A stretch of DNA of 64,000 bases from Streptomyces sp. NBC_01198 (GTDB taxonomy: Bacteria > Actinomycetota > Actinomycetes > Streptomycetales > Streptomycetaceae): the NCBI RefSeq assembly GCF_036010485.1, contig NZ_CP108568.1, forward strand, positions 2,998,001-3,062,000, given 5' to 3'. The notes beneath the pieces are model-generated. The model saw only the letters and a list, made by a program, of their open reading frames with translations, was not told where the DNA came from and made no database searches. Shown piece after piece: positions 35,582 through 44,778 of the stretch; the first letter of the stretch is position 1; the number at the start of each line of letters is the position of its first letter. A program made the position numbers and the translations under genes.

Positions 35582-36547
35582 CTAGGGGGTCCAGCGGCTC
35601 GCGCCGCCCTCGGCCTGCTCACCGGCCGGCTGCTTGGCGGGCTCGGGCGCCGGCCGGTCGGGGGCGTGGCGCGGGGTGGCGGTCCAGGCGGCGCAGTAGA
35701 GCAGCAGCTTGGCCATGAAGTTGATCCACAGCAGCAGGGCGACGGGCGTGCCGAAGGCACCGTAGATGTTGCGCCCCGCGACCCGCTGGAGGTAGCTGGC
35801 CAGCGCGACCTTCAGGAACTCCAGACCCACCGAGCCGATCAGCGCGGCCACGAGCACCGGCTGGCGCGGCGGGTCGACGCCCGGCATCAGGGTGAGCAGG
35901 TAGAGCAGGATCGCGAAGTCGGCGACGACCGCGAGCACGTAGCCGACGACGGCCAGCACGACCCGCCCGCCGCTCTGCTCCGACAGGCCGATGCGGTCGG
36001 CGATCCAGTTGACCGCGATGGTGGCGAAGCCGGACGCGCTGAGCGAGACGAGTACGGAGACCCCGAGGCCGAACAGGACGCCGGCGTCGACGAGCTTGCC
36101 GACCACCGGGTTCTGGCCTGACTGGTCCTTGCGCCACACCGCGCGCAGGCAGTCCCGCAGCGAGCTGACCCAGCCGATACCGGTGATGAGCAGCACGCCG
36201 GAGGCGATGAGGCCGACGGTGCCGGCGTTGGAGACCAGGCCGGTGATGTCGATCTGGTCGGCGATGCCGGGGATCTGCTCGGTGAGCTTGTGCTCCAGCC
36301 TGTCGAGCTGATGCTGCGACAGCAGGGCCGCGCCCAGCGCGGCGGCCACCGTGATCAGCGGGAAGAGCGCCAGGAAGCTGGTGAAGGTCATCGCGGCGGC
36401 CAGCCGCGTCCAGTGCACCTCCTCCAGGTGCGCGAAGGCCCGCCAGGCGTGCGTCCGGCCCACGCGGGTCACCAGCGGCTTGACGCGCCGGTCGTACCAC
36501 GGCCCGAGCCGTGGACCGATCCACGGAACCCGGGTCAGCCAGTCCAT
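35582..36547 (-). CDS. YihY/BrkB-family membrane protein
   Basis: A 321-residue integral membrane protein with six hydrophobic segments. Family features are AAAMTFTSFLALFPLITVAAALGA, GIGWVSSLRDCLRAVW and YGAFGTPVALLLWINFMAKLLL (each shortened here). Earlier annotation of this family as ribonuclease BN is wrong; its true function, possibly envelope or lipid related, is unsettled. Its start overlaps the end of the GtrA gene by 13 bp, so it is translationally linked to the decaprenyl-phospho-arabinose genes upstream. The C-terminal tail is Pro/Glu-rich and cytoplasmic. Confidence 0.88.
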   Translation of the reverse strand: MDWLTRVPWIGPRLGPWYDRRVKPLVTRVGRTHAWRAFAHLEEVHWTRLAAAMTFTSFLALFPLITVAAALGAALLSQHQLDRLEHKLTEQIPGIADQIDITGLVSNAGTVGLIASGVLLITGIGWVSSLRDCLRAVWRKDQSGQNPVVGKLVDAGVLFGLGVSVLVSLSASGFATIAVNWIADRIGLSEQSGGRVVLAVVGYVLAVVADFAILLYLLTLMPGVDPPRQPVLVAALIGSVGLEFLKVALASYLQRVAGRNIYGAFGTPVALLLWINFMAKLLLYCAAWTATPRHAPDRPAPEPAKQPAGEQAEGGASRWTP

Positions 36548-37113
36548 GTGGGACGGCTACCCTCCTCCGGCCCCCGCACGCCGCTGCTGCCCCTGGTGGC
36601 GGTACGGAAGACCAGGGTGCGGGTGCCCCAGAAGCGCAGGGCGGTGGCCAGCACCATGCCGACGCCCGCGCCGGAGACGATGTCCGCGCGCGGGCTGGTC
36701 AGGCCCAGCACATAGTGCGACCCGGCCAGGCACAGCAACTGGACGCCGGCGCCCGCGGCGTTGACGGCGAAGAAGACGCCGTAGCGGCGGGCCCGGCCGG
36801 TGGCGGGGGTGCGGCGGCGGTAGGTGCCCAGCGCGTTGCCGAGGTAGGCGACGGTGCAGCCGGCCAGGAAGGACACCGACTTGGCGGTGAGCGGCCCGAG
36901 CCCGGTGTGCCCGCGCAGCCAGATGAAAAGACCGAGGTCGGCGGCGTAGGCGGCGCCGCCGGCGACGGCGAAGCCGGCGATCTCGGGCAGCATCGCGCGC
37001 AGCCCGGCGGCGCGGCGGCGGGCGCCCGGCGACGGACGCCCGGGCGCCCGCCGCGGTCGGGGACGCGGCGGGCGTCGCGGGGTGCGCCGGGAGGAGTCGG
37101 TGCGCCCGCTCAT
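36535..37113 (-). CDS. GtrA-family small membrane protein
   Basis: A 192-residue protein with a 45-residue Arg/Pro-rich cytoplasmic N-terminus and four transmembrane helices (EIAGFAVAGGAAYAADLGLF, LTAKSVSFLAGCTVAYLGNALGTYR, FFAVNAAGAGVQLL, GAGVGMVLATALRFWGTRTLVF). In mycobacteria the GtrA protein Rv3789 is encoded beside dprE1 and dprE2 and has been linked to handling decaprenyl-phospho-arabinose or recruiting an arabinosyltransferase. Here it overlaps the phosphoribosyltransferase gene (ATGA, start 37113), which supports a role in the same pathway. Confidence 0.88.
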   Translation of the reverse strand: MSGRTDSSRRTPRRPPRPRPRRAPGRPSPGARRRAAGLRAMLPEIAGFAVAGGAAYAADLGLFIWLRGHTGLGPLTAKSVSFLAGCTVAYLGNALGTYRRRTPATGRARRYGVFFAVNAAGAGVQLLCLAGSHYVLGLTSPRADIVSGAGVGMVLATALRFWGTRTLVFRTATRGSSGVRGPEEGSRPTWTG

Positions 37114-38081
37114 CTGTTGACCGCGGCGAGCACATACAGCGCTCCCCAGGCCAGGCCGATCACCACGAGGGCGCGGTCGCGCAGCAGGACGTCCTCCGGT
37201 GCCCCGGCCGAGCCGGCGTCGGCGAAGACGGCGTAGCGCAGCAACGACAGGATGAACGGGATCATCGACAGCTGGCGCCACGGCAGCAGCCCGGAGGCCG
37301 TACCGCCGGTCTCCATGGCCCACAGGCAGTACGCGAGCATCCCGACGCCGGCCGCGAGCTGCCACACGAAGCGCAGATAGCCCGCGGTGTACTCGCCGAG
37401 CAGCGCGCGGGTGGCGCCGACCTCGCTCTCCTTGCCGGACATCAGCACCAGCTCGGAGTAGCGCTTGGCGGCGACCATGAACAGGGCGCAGAAGCCTGAG
37501 GTGATCAGGAACCAGCGGGACAGGCCGATACCGAGGGCGACCCCGCCGGCCATGGCGCGCATCAGGAAGCCGGTGGTGACGATCACCAGGTCGACCACCA
37601 GCATGTGCTTGAGCCAGACGCAGTAGGCCAGCTGCATCACCACGTAGCCGGCCAGCAGCCCCGCGGTGTCGGCGTTGCAGGTCAGCGCGGCGGTCACCGG
37701 CGCCGCCACCGCGAGCACCCCGCCCGCGGCGTAGGCGGCGCCGACCGGGACCTGCCCGCGGGCCACCGGCCGCTCCCGCTTGACCGGGTGGGCCCGGTCG
37801 GCCTCGGCGTCCCGCGCGTCGTTGATCAGGTAGACCGCCGACGCGCACGCGGTGAACAGCACCAGGACGACGCCGAGCTGGACCGAGTCCCGCACCGACA
37901 GCAGCCGCCCGGCGGCGAAGGGCGCCGCGAGCACCAGGCCGTTCTTGACCCACTGGCGCGGCCGGGCGGTGCGCACCAGTCCAGCGGGCAGTCCCCCGTC
38001 GGCCGGCCGGCCGACCTCGATCCCCGCGACGTCACCGGTGTCCTTGACCGTCACGACCCCGGGTTCACCCACCGGACCCAC
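37110..38081 (-). CDS. UbiA-type decaprenyl-phosphate phosphoribosyltransferase
   Basis: A UbiA-superfamily membrane prenyl-acceptor enzyme of about 314-323 residues with eight or nine TM helices. The Asp-rich motif reads NDARDAEADRAHPVKRERPVA (given as NDARDAEADR then HPVKRERP), exactly the pattern of Mycobacterium Rv3806c, which moves 5-phosphoribose from PRPP to decaprenyl phosphate. A second motif region includes AKRYSELVLMSGKE. It catalyses the first committed step to decaprenyl-phospho-arabinose. Start codons GTG 38081, 38072 and 38054 are all possible. Coupled to the GtrA gene downstream and close to the PAP2 gene upstream. Confidence 0.92.
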   Translation of the reverse strand: MGPVGEPGVVTVKDTGDVAGIEVGRPADGGLPAGLVRTARPRQWVKNGLVLAAPFAAGRLLSVRDSVQLGVVLVLFTACASAVYLINDARDAEADRAHPVKRERPVARGQVPVGAAYAAGGVLAVAAPVTAALTCNADTAGLLAGYVVMQLAYCVWLKHMLVVDLVIVTTGFLMRAMAGGVALGIGLSRWFLITSGFCALFMVAAKRYSELVLMSGKESEVGATRALLGEYTAGYLRFVWQLAAGVGMLAYCLWAMETGGTASGLLPWRQLSMIPFILSLLRYAVFADAGSAGAPEDVLLRDRALVVIGLAWGALYVLAAVNR

Positions 38082-38676
38082 CGCCCAGCGTCCAGCTGCG
38101 CCCCAGCCGGGCCGCGGCGGCGCCCAGCAGCGCGCCGCAGGCGACGTCGCTCGGGTAGTGGACCCCGGCGACCAGCCGGGAGACGCATATCGCGGCGGCG
38201 AGTACGGGGACGGCGGCCGCGCCCGGCAGCAGCGCGCCGAAGGCGATCACGGCGGCGGCCGAGGAGGTGGCGTGCGAGGAGGGGAAGCTGTGCCGTCCCG
38301 CGGTGCGTACCAGCGGAGCCGCGCCGGGGATTCGCGGCCGGGGGCGGCGTACGACCCGTTTGGCGCCCATGCTCGCCGCGTGCGCGGCGCCGACGACGGC
38401 GGTGGCCCGCAGCCAGGCACGTCGCCGTTCGGGATCCGCCAGCGCGCCGGCCGCCCCTGCGGCCACCCATACCGCCCCGTGCTCGCCGGTCTGCCCGAGG
38501 ACGCGGACCACGTTCGCGACCCGTACGTCGCCGCCGCACTCCCGCAGCAGCGCGAGCAGCCGCCGCTCAGCGCGGGCGACGCCGCCGGCGGGGCGCCGGC
38601 CGGGGGGTCCTGAGGGGGCCGGGGCGAGCCGGGATATCGAGGTGCCGCGCTGTGCGGCGGGGTCGGATCGGCGCAT
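38065..38676 (-). CDS. PAP2-family phosphatase of the decaprenyl-phospho-arabinose set
   Basis: A 203-residue membrane phosphatase with the three PAP2 segments: KRVVRRPRP, PSSHAT and SRLVAGVHYPSD, whose two His and Arg residues form the active site. The mycobacterial equivalent Rv3807c is encoded next to the phosphoribosyltransferase and is proposed to remove the 5-phosphate from decaprenyl-phosphoryl-5-phosphoribose. The same assignment fits here because the downstream gene is that transferase. ATG 38676 is the first Met that leaves a hydrophilic leader; the Arg/Pro-rich sequence before it is unlikely to be coding. Confidence 0.88.
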   Translation of the reverse strand: MRRSDPAAQRGTSISRLAPAPSGPPGRRPAGGVARAERRLLALLRECGGDVRVANVVRVLGQTGEHGAVWVAAGAAGALADPERRRAWLRATAVVGAAHAASMGAKRVVRRPRPRIPGAAPLVRTAGRHSFPSSHATSSAAAVIAFGALLPGAAAVPVLAAAICVSRLVAGVHYPSDVACGALLGAAAARLGRSWTLGGGSGG

Positions 38677-38952
38677 CGGCGGTTTTCTCCCTCCGCGTGG
38701 TGGTCCCGCGGGGTGGCCGCGAGGCCGGGTCCCGCGGGGTGTCCGCGGGTCGTCCGCGGAGCTCTCCCGCGGTGCGCACACGGGACGTGCGCGAACCGTC
38801 CGCACCTCCGGTGCGAGATGTCGCACCGCGATGCGTCCAGCCCCGAGTGATTACCGTGCGGGCCGCCCGCTCACGCAGCGGGACTCACCCTTTACGGTGA
38901 GAAACACGGCATAACCCCCTTTTGGTATCTTCCGGACGATACGGTCAGCGAT
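38677..38952. promoter_or_regulatory. divergent promoter region of the decaprenyl-phospho-arabinose genes
   Basis: This 276-base spacer lies between the leftward PAP2 and rightward dprE1 genes. It contains the small hairpin CTCACC-CTTTAC-GGTGAG close to 38883-38900, a relatively AT-rich stretch, and TACGGT seven bases before ATG 38953 with no ribosome site, which suggests a leaderless dprE1 mRNA. Confidence 0.4.
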
Positions 38953-40332
38953 ATGCCCGTACCCTTCGCCGCCGACCCCGCCGCCGAGGCCACCTCCGTC
39001 ACCGGTTGGGGCCGTACCGCACCCAGCTCCGCGCAGGTGCTGCGCCCCGGCACGTACGAGGAGGTGGTGCGCGCGGTCCGCGAGTGCGGCGGGCGCGGGA
39101 CGATCGCCCGCGGGCTCGGGCGGGCGTACGGGGACGCGGCGCAGAATGCCGGCGGCGCGGTGCTGGACATGACGGGTCTGGACCGCATCCACGAGATCGA
39201 CGCGGTCAACGGCCTGGTGGTGTGCGACGCGGGGGTCTCGCTGCACCGGCTGATGCAGGTGCTGCTGCCGCTGGGCTGGTTCGTCCCGGTCTCCCCCGGC
39301 ACCCGCTACGTCACCGTCGGCGGGGCGATCGGCGCCGACATCCACGGCAAGAACCACCATGTGTCCGGCTCCTTCTGCCGCCACGTCCGGGCGCTGGAAC
39401 TGCTCACCGGTGACGGGGAGACCCGGCTGGTCACCCCGGAGGACGAGCCCGACCTGTTCTGGGCGACGGCCGGCGGCATGGGCCTGACCGGCGTGGTGCT
39501 GGCCGCCACCATCGCGCTGCTGCCGGTCGAGACGTCACTGATGACGGTGGACACCGAGCGGGCCACCGACCTGGACGACCTGATGGCCAGACTGGCCGCC
39601 GACGACCACCGCTACCGCTACTCCGTGGCGTGGATCGACCTGCTCGCCCGCGGCGCGAAGACCGGCCGCGCGGTGCTGACCCGCGGCGACCACGCGCCGC
39701 TCGACGCGCTGCCCGCCCGGCTGCGCGAGGAGCCACTGGCCTTCCGTCCCGGCCGGCTGCCCGCCGCCCCGCGCTTCCTGCCCGACGGGCTGCTCGGCCG
39801 CCACAGCGTCGGTCTGTTCAACGAGATCTGGTACCGCAAGGCCCCGCGCCGGCAGCGCGGCCGGCTGCAGAAGCTCAGCAGCTTCTTCCACCCGCTGGAC
39901 GGCCTGCCGGAGTGGAACCGGATCTACGGGCGCGGCGGCTTCGTGCAGTATCAGTTCGTCGTCGGCCTCGGCGAGGAGGACGCGCTGCGCCGCATCGTGC
40001 GCCGCATCGGGTCCCGCCGCTGCCCGTCCTTCCTCGCGGTGCTCAAGCGCTTCGGCGACGCCGACCCCGGCTGGCTGTCCTTCCCGGTGCCCGGCTGGAC
40101 GCTGGCCCTGGACATCCCGGCCGACCTGCCCGGTCTGGCCGCCTTCCTCGACGAGCTGGACGACGAGGTCGCGGCGGCCGGCGGCCGGGTCTACCTGGCC
40201 AAGGACGCCCGGCTGCGCCCCGACGTGCTGGCCCGGATGTATCCGCGGCTCGACGAGTTCCGCGAGCTGCGCAGCCGCTACGACCCGCGCGGCGCCATCA
40301 CCTCCGACCTCGCCCGCCGGCTCGGCGTATGA
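38953..40332 (+). CDS. dprE1: decaprenylphospho-beta-D-ribose 2-oxidase (DprE1 homologue)
   Basis: A 459-residue VAO-type flavoenzyme. FAD-binding segments include GLGRAYGDAAQNAGG, SPGTRYVTVGGAIGADIHGKNHH and SGSFCRHV; the C-terminal substrate domain ends SDLARRLGV, as in Mycobacterium DprE1 (461 residues). With DprE2 it epimerises decaprenyl-phospho-ribose to the arabinose form by oxidising the 2-hydroxyl. At the position of mycobacterial Cys387 (GWNICVDF) the sequence reads PGWTLALDI with Ala385, so the residue covalently hit by benzothiazinones is missing. ATG 38953 has no Shine-Dalgarno sequence. dprE2 follows after 34 bp. Confidence 0.93.
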   Translation: MPVPFAADPAAEATSVTGWGRTAPSSAQVLRPGTYEEVVRAVRECGGRGTIARGLGRAYGDAAQNAGGAVLDMTGLDRIHEIDAVNGLVVCDAGVSLHRLMQVLLPLGWFVPVSPGTRYVTVGGAIGADIHGKNHHVSGSFCRHVRALELLTGDGETRLVTPEDEPDLFWATAGGMGLTGVVLAATIALLPVETSLMTVDTERATDLDDLMARLAADDHRYRYSVAWIDLLARGAKTGRAVLTRGDHAPLDALPARLREEPLAFRPGRLPAAPRFLPDGLLGRHSVGLFNEIWYRKAPRRQRGRLQKLSSFFHPLDGLPEWNRIYGRGGFVQYQFVVGLGEEDALRRIVRRIGSRRCPSFLAVLKRFGDADPGWLSFPVPGWTLALDIPADLPGLAAFLDELDDEVAAAGGRVYLAKDARLRPDVLARMYPRLDEFRELRSRYDPRGAITSDLARRLGV

Positions 40333-40366
40333 GGCCGGCCGCCGCCCCGACTTCCGTGGAGAGCCC

Positions 40367-41122
40367 ATGAAGGACGCCTTCGGTGCCCCGCAGTCCCTGC
40401 TGATCCTCGGCGGCACCTCGGAGATCGGCCTGGCGACCGCCCGCCGGCTGATCACCCGCCGCACCCGCACGGTCTTCCTGGCCGGCCGCCCGTCGCAGGG
40501 CCTGGAGGCGGCGGCGGCCTCGCTGCGGGCGATCGGCGCCGAGGTGCACACCGTGGCCTTCGACGCGCTCGACACGGGCTCGCACGAGATCACCCTCGGC
40601 AAGGTCTTCGCCGAGGGCGACATCGACATGGTGCTGCTGGCCTTCGGGGTGCTCGGCGACCAGGCGCGCGACGAGCAGGAACCGCTGGCCGCGGTGCAGG
40701 TCGCGCAGGTCAACTACACGGGGGCGGTCTCCGCGTCGCTGGTGTGCGCGGCGGCCCTGCAGGCGCAGGGACACGGCTCGCTTGTGGTGCTGTCGTCGGT
40801 GGCCGGCGAGCGCGCCCGCCGGGTCAACTTCATCTACGGCAGCAGCAAGGCGGGCCTGGACGCCTTCTGCCAGGGCCTGGCCGACGCCATGCACGGCTCG
40901 GGGGTGCATGTGATGACGGTCAGGCCCGGTTTCGTCCGCACCCGGATGACGGCGGGAATGCCGGAGGCCCCGCTGGCCACCACGCCGGACGCGGTGGCCA
41001 CCGCGATCGAGCTGGGGCTGCGGCGCCGGAGCGGCACGATCTGGGTGCCGGGGGCGCTGCGGGTGGTGATGGCGGGCATCCGCCATCTGCCGCGCCCGCT
41101 CTTCCGCCGGCTGCCGGTCTGA
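40367..41122 (+). CDS. dprE2: decaprenylphospho-keto-pentose reductase (DprE2 homologue, SDR)
   Basis: A 251-residue short-chain dehydrogenase. It has the nucleotide motif GGTSEIG (residues 15-21), a catalytic Ser in VLSSVAGE, and YGSSKAG with the Tyr-x-x-x-Lys pair. It should reduce the 2-keto intermediate made by DprE1 using NADH or NADPH to give decaprenyl-phospho-arabinose. The sequence GTIWVPGALRVVMAGIRHLPRPLFRRLP near the end (quoted in part) is typical for DprE2. It is transcribed with dprE1, and a near-perfect palindrome begins 2 bp after the stop codon. Confidence 0.92.
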   Translation: MKDAFGAPQSLLILGGTSEIGLATARRLITRRTRTVFLAGRPSQGLEAAAASLRAIGAEVHTVAFDALDTGSHEITLGKVFAEGDIDMVLLAFGVLGDQARDEQEPLAAVQVAQVNYTGAVSASLVCAAALQAQGHGSLVVLSSVAGERARRVNFIYGSSKAGLDAFCQGLADAMHGSGVHVMTVRPGFVRTRMTAGMPEAPLATTPDAVATAIELGLRRRSGTIWVPGALRVVMAGIRHLPRPLFRRLPV

Positions 41123-41124
41123 CC

Positions 41125-41153
41125 GTGAACCTCGACCTCAGGTCGAGGTTCAC
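41125..41153. terminator. 29-bp palindrome directly after dprE2
   Basis: Arms GTGAACCTCGACCT (41125-41138) and the exact complement (41140-41153) share a single central base. It lies between the convergent dprE2 and 2'-5' RNA ligase-like genes and most simply is a bidirectional terminator. Its CCTCGACCT..AGGTCGAGG core also resembles operators of MerR/SoxR-type regulators. Confidence 0.55.
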
Positions 41154-41176
41154 CCGCGGCCGGCGGCCCGGCGGCG

Positions 41177-41758
41177 TCAGAGCCGGGTCGTCTCCCGCGC
41201 CGCCGGGACGGTCTGCTGGTGCGGGACGGTCGGGGACTCAGCGCCGAAAGGGTAGTCACGCATCTTGCGCCACACGCCGTCACCACCCTGCTCGTAGAGG
41301 GCGAAGCCGCCCGCGGTCCACTCGGCGGTGAATTCGGCCAGCTCCCGCTGGGCGCGGTCCATGGCGGCCTCCGCGATGCCGTGCGCGACGGTGACATGCG
41401 GGTGGTACGGGAACTGCAGCTCGCGCTCGACCGGCCCGGACCTGACCCTCTCCTGGAGCTCGGCGCAGCCCCCGCCGCCCTCGGCGAGCGCCACGTAGAC
41501 CACCGGCGACAGCGGCCGGAAGGTGTCGGTGCCGCGCAGCCGCATCGGGAAGGCACGCCCCTCAGCGGCCACCCGGGCCAGGTGGCGCCGGAAGGCGGGC
41601 AGCTCGGCGCAGCCCACATCGGTGGGCGGCAGCAGCGTCACATGGGTGGGAATGGCGTACGCCGCCGGGTCGCCGAAGCCCGCGCGCCGGTCCTGGAGCA
41701 GCCGTCCGTACGGCTCCGGGACCGCGATGGACACGCCGATCGTCGTGGTGGTCTCCAT
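41177..41758 (-). CDS. 2'-5' RNA ligase / phosphoesterase superfamily protein
   Basis: A 193-residue cytoplasmic 2H phosphoesterase-type protein. The paired histidine motifs are PTHVTLLPP and YHPHVTVAHG, which together form the 2H active site acting on 2'-5' or cyclic phosphodiester bonds of RNA or nucleotides. The physiological substrate is unknown. The last 30 residues are a low-complexity tail. ATG 41758 follows AAGGGG by eight bases. The gene is downstream of trpS (132-bp gap), but co-transcription is not certain. Confidence 0.85.
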   Translation of the reverse strand: METTTTIGVSIAVPEPYGRLLQDRRAGFGDPAAYAIPTHVTLLPPTDVGCAELPAFRRHLARVAAEGRAFPMRLRGTDTFRPLSPVVYVALAEGGGGCAELQERVRSGPVERELQFPYHPHVTVAHGIAEAAMDRAQRELAEFTAEWTAGGFALYEQGGDGVWRKMRDYPFGAESPTVPHQQTVPAARETTRL

Positions 41759-41890
41759 GGCGTACACCCCTTTCCCCCAGGTCGGCGCCGCCGGCAGATG
41801 ACCGCCGTCGGCACGCGTCGTGCCTCGTCCTGTCCCCGTTCCCCGTTGCCATACGTCCCCGTGCCCGATCCCGCCGTCCGCCCCTGCCGC

Positions 41891-42916
<1,026 letters not shown>

Positions 42917-43108
42917 TCAGGTCGGCGCGCGCTCCCACACCCCTGAGCAGCACCGGCGGATCGGCGACGCGTCGCCGATTCCGCCGTAAGGTTTCACGCC
43001 ATCGCCGGTGAGCGACGATAGAAATGGGGCGTACGGCCCCGGGGGCACACCCCGCCCCGTTCCCAGGCAAGGGCCTGGCTCCTGACGCACGACGAACGGA
43101 GTACGCAC

Positions 43109-44377
43109 GTGAGCACCAGCACCTCAGGCACCACGTCCGGCACGACCGCCTCGACCTCCCCGACCTCGCCCGGCTCGTCCACCGAGCGGCAGATCGCGGC
43201 CGCCGAGGCGCACAGCGCGCACAACTACCACCCGCTGCCGGTGGTGATCGCCGAGGCGGAGGGCGCCTGGGTGACCGACGTCGAGGGGCACCGCTACGTC
43301 GACATGCTGGCCGGCTACTCGGCGCTGAATTTCGGCCACGCCCACCCGCGGCTGATCGCCGCGGCCAAGGCGCAGCTCGACCGGGTCACCCTCACGTCGC
43401 GGGCCTTCCACCACGACCGCTTCGCGCAGTTCTGCACGGAGCTGGCCGAGCTGTGCGGCATGGAGATGGTGCTGCCGATGAACACCGGCGCCGAGGCGGT
43501 GGAGACCGCCGTCAAGACCGCCCGCAAATGGGGCTACCAGGTCAAGGGCGTCCCCGAGGGACGAGCGAAGATCGTCGTGGCCGACGGCAATTTCCACGGG
43601 CGCACCACCACGATCATCAGCTTCTCGACCGACCCGGAGGCCCGCGCCGACTTCGGCCCGTACACCCCCGGCTTCGAGGTCGTCCCCTACGGCGACCTCG
43701 ACGCACTCGACGCGGCGGTCGACGCGGACACGGTGGCGGTGCTGCTGGAGCCGATCCAGGGCGAGGCGGGTGTCCTGGTGCCGCCGCCTGGCTACCTCGC
43801 CGGGGTGCGGCGGATCACCGCGGAGCGCGGGGTGCTCTTCGTCGCCGACGAGATCCAGTCCGGCCTGGGCCGCACCGGCCGCACGTTCGCATGCGAGCAC
43901 GAGGACGTCGTGCCCGACATGTACGTCCTCGGCAAGGCGCTGGGCGGCGGGGTCGTGCCGGTCTCGGCGGTCGTCTCCTCGCGGGAGGTGCTCGGCGTCT
44001 TCCGGCCCGGCGAGCACGGGTCCACCTTCGGTGGGAATCCGCTGGCCTGCGCGGTGGGCCTCGAAGTCCTCGCGATGCTGCGCACCGGCGAATACCAGCG
44101 GCGGGCCGCGGACCTGGGCGCCCACCTGCACCGGGAGCTCGGCGCGCTGCTCGCCGCCGGCTCCCTCACCGCGGTGCGCGGCCGCGGCCTGTGGGCAGGC
44201 CTGGACATCGCCCCGTCCCGCGGCACCGGCCGCGAGATCTCCGAGGCGCTCCTCACCCGCGGCGTCCTGGCCAAGGACACCCACACCTCCACGATTCGGC
44301 TGGCGCCGCCTTTGACGATCTCCAAGGACGACCTCGACTGGTCCCTCACCCACCTCCGCGACGCGCTTGCCGCTTGA
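43109..44377 (+). CDS. rocD: ornithine--oxo-acid aminotransferase
   Basis: A 422-residue class III PLP aminotransferase that converts ornithine and 2-oxoglutarate to glutamate semialdehyde and glutamate. Recognisable: NYHPLPVVI and DVEGHRYVDMLAGYSALNFGH near the N-terminus, NTGAEAVETA, NFHGRT, ADEIQSGLGRTG and the PLP-lysine segment VLGKALGGG. The first 25 residues are a Ser/Thr/Gly-rich leader. GTG 43109 has ACGGAG seven bases upstream. No arginase or dimethylargininase gene is adjacent in the window. Confidence 0.94.
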   Translation: MSTSTSGTTSGTTASTSPTSPGSSTERQIAAAEAHSAHNYHPLPVVIAEAEGAWVTDVEGHRYVDMLAGYSALNFGHAHPRLIAAAKAQLDRVTLTSRAFHHDRFAQFCTELAELCGMEMVLPMNTGAEAVETAVKTARKWGYQVKGVPEGRAKIVVADGNFHGRTTTIISFSTDPEARADFGPYTPGFEVVPYGDLDALDAAVDADTVAVLLEPIQGEAGVLVPPPGYLAGVRRITAERGVLFVADEIQSGLGRTGRTFACEHEDVVPDMYVLGKALGGGVVPVSAVVSSREVLGVFRPGEHGSTFGGNPLACAVGLEVLAMLRTGEYQRRAADLGAHLHRELGALLAAGSLTAVRGRGLWAGLDIAPSRGTGREISEALLTRGVLAKDTHTSTIRLAPPLTISKDDLDWSLTHLRDALAA

Positions 44378-44778
44378 GCTCGGCCCCCGACGGGGCGGTG
44401 CGTCGCGTCCGTGCGGGTGCGTCGTGGCTTGTCGCGCAGTTCCCCGCGCCCCTGGGGGGGTGCCGCTTGCGGTGCCGACGCTGCCTGCCGGCACGCTGTG
44501 GCTGAGCGCGCAGTTCCCCGCGCCCCTGGGGGGTTGCCGCTTGCGGTGGCCTGGCAGCTTGCAGGCGCGTCTCGGCTGAGCGCGCAGTTCCTCGCGCCCC
44601 TTGGGTGCTTGCCCTCTGCGAGGAGGGTGAGCGTTTTTCGGGGGCGCGGGGAACTGCGCGACAAGCCACGATTCGCCCGCAGGCGACCGTCCCTCGCAAA
44701 GGGGCAGTCACCCGGGGGCGCGGGGGGCGCGGCGTGGGGGGTGGGGGTGGCGCCCGGGGGCGGCCGTAAGGTGCGGGG
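44378..44778. repeat. intergenic cluster of four dispersed GC-rich repeats
   Basis: A 401-base gap without gene. Copies of the CGCGCAGTTCCCCGCGCCCC element are at 44433-44453, 44507-44527 and 44581-44601 (one C-to-T change), and an inverted copy is at 44641-44660. The third and fourth enclose the small hairpin CCCTC...GAGGG, as in the 2.6-kb copy. The array lies after rocD and may act as its terminator. Confidence 0.8.
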
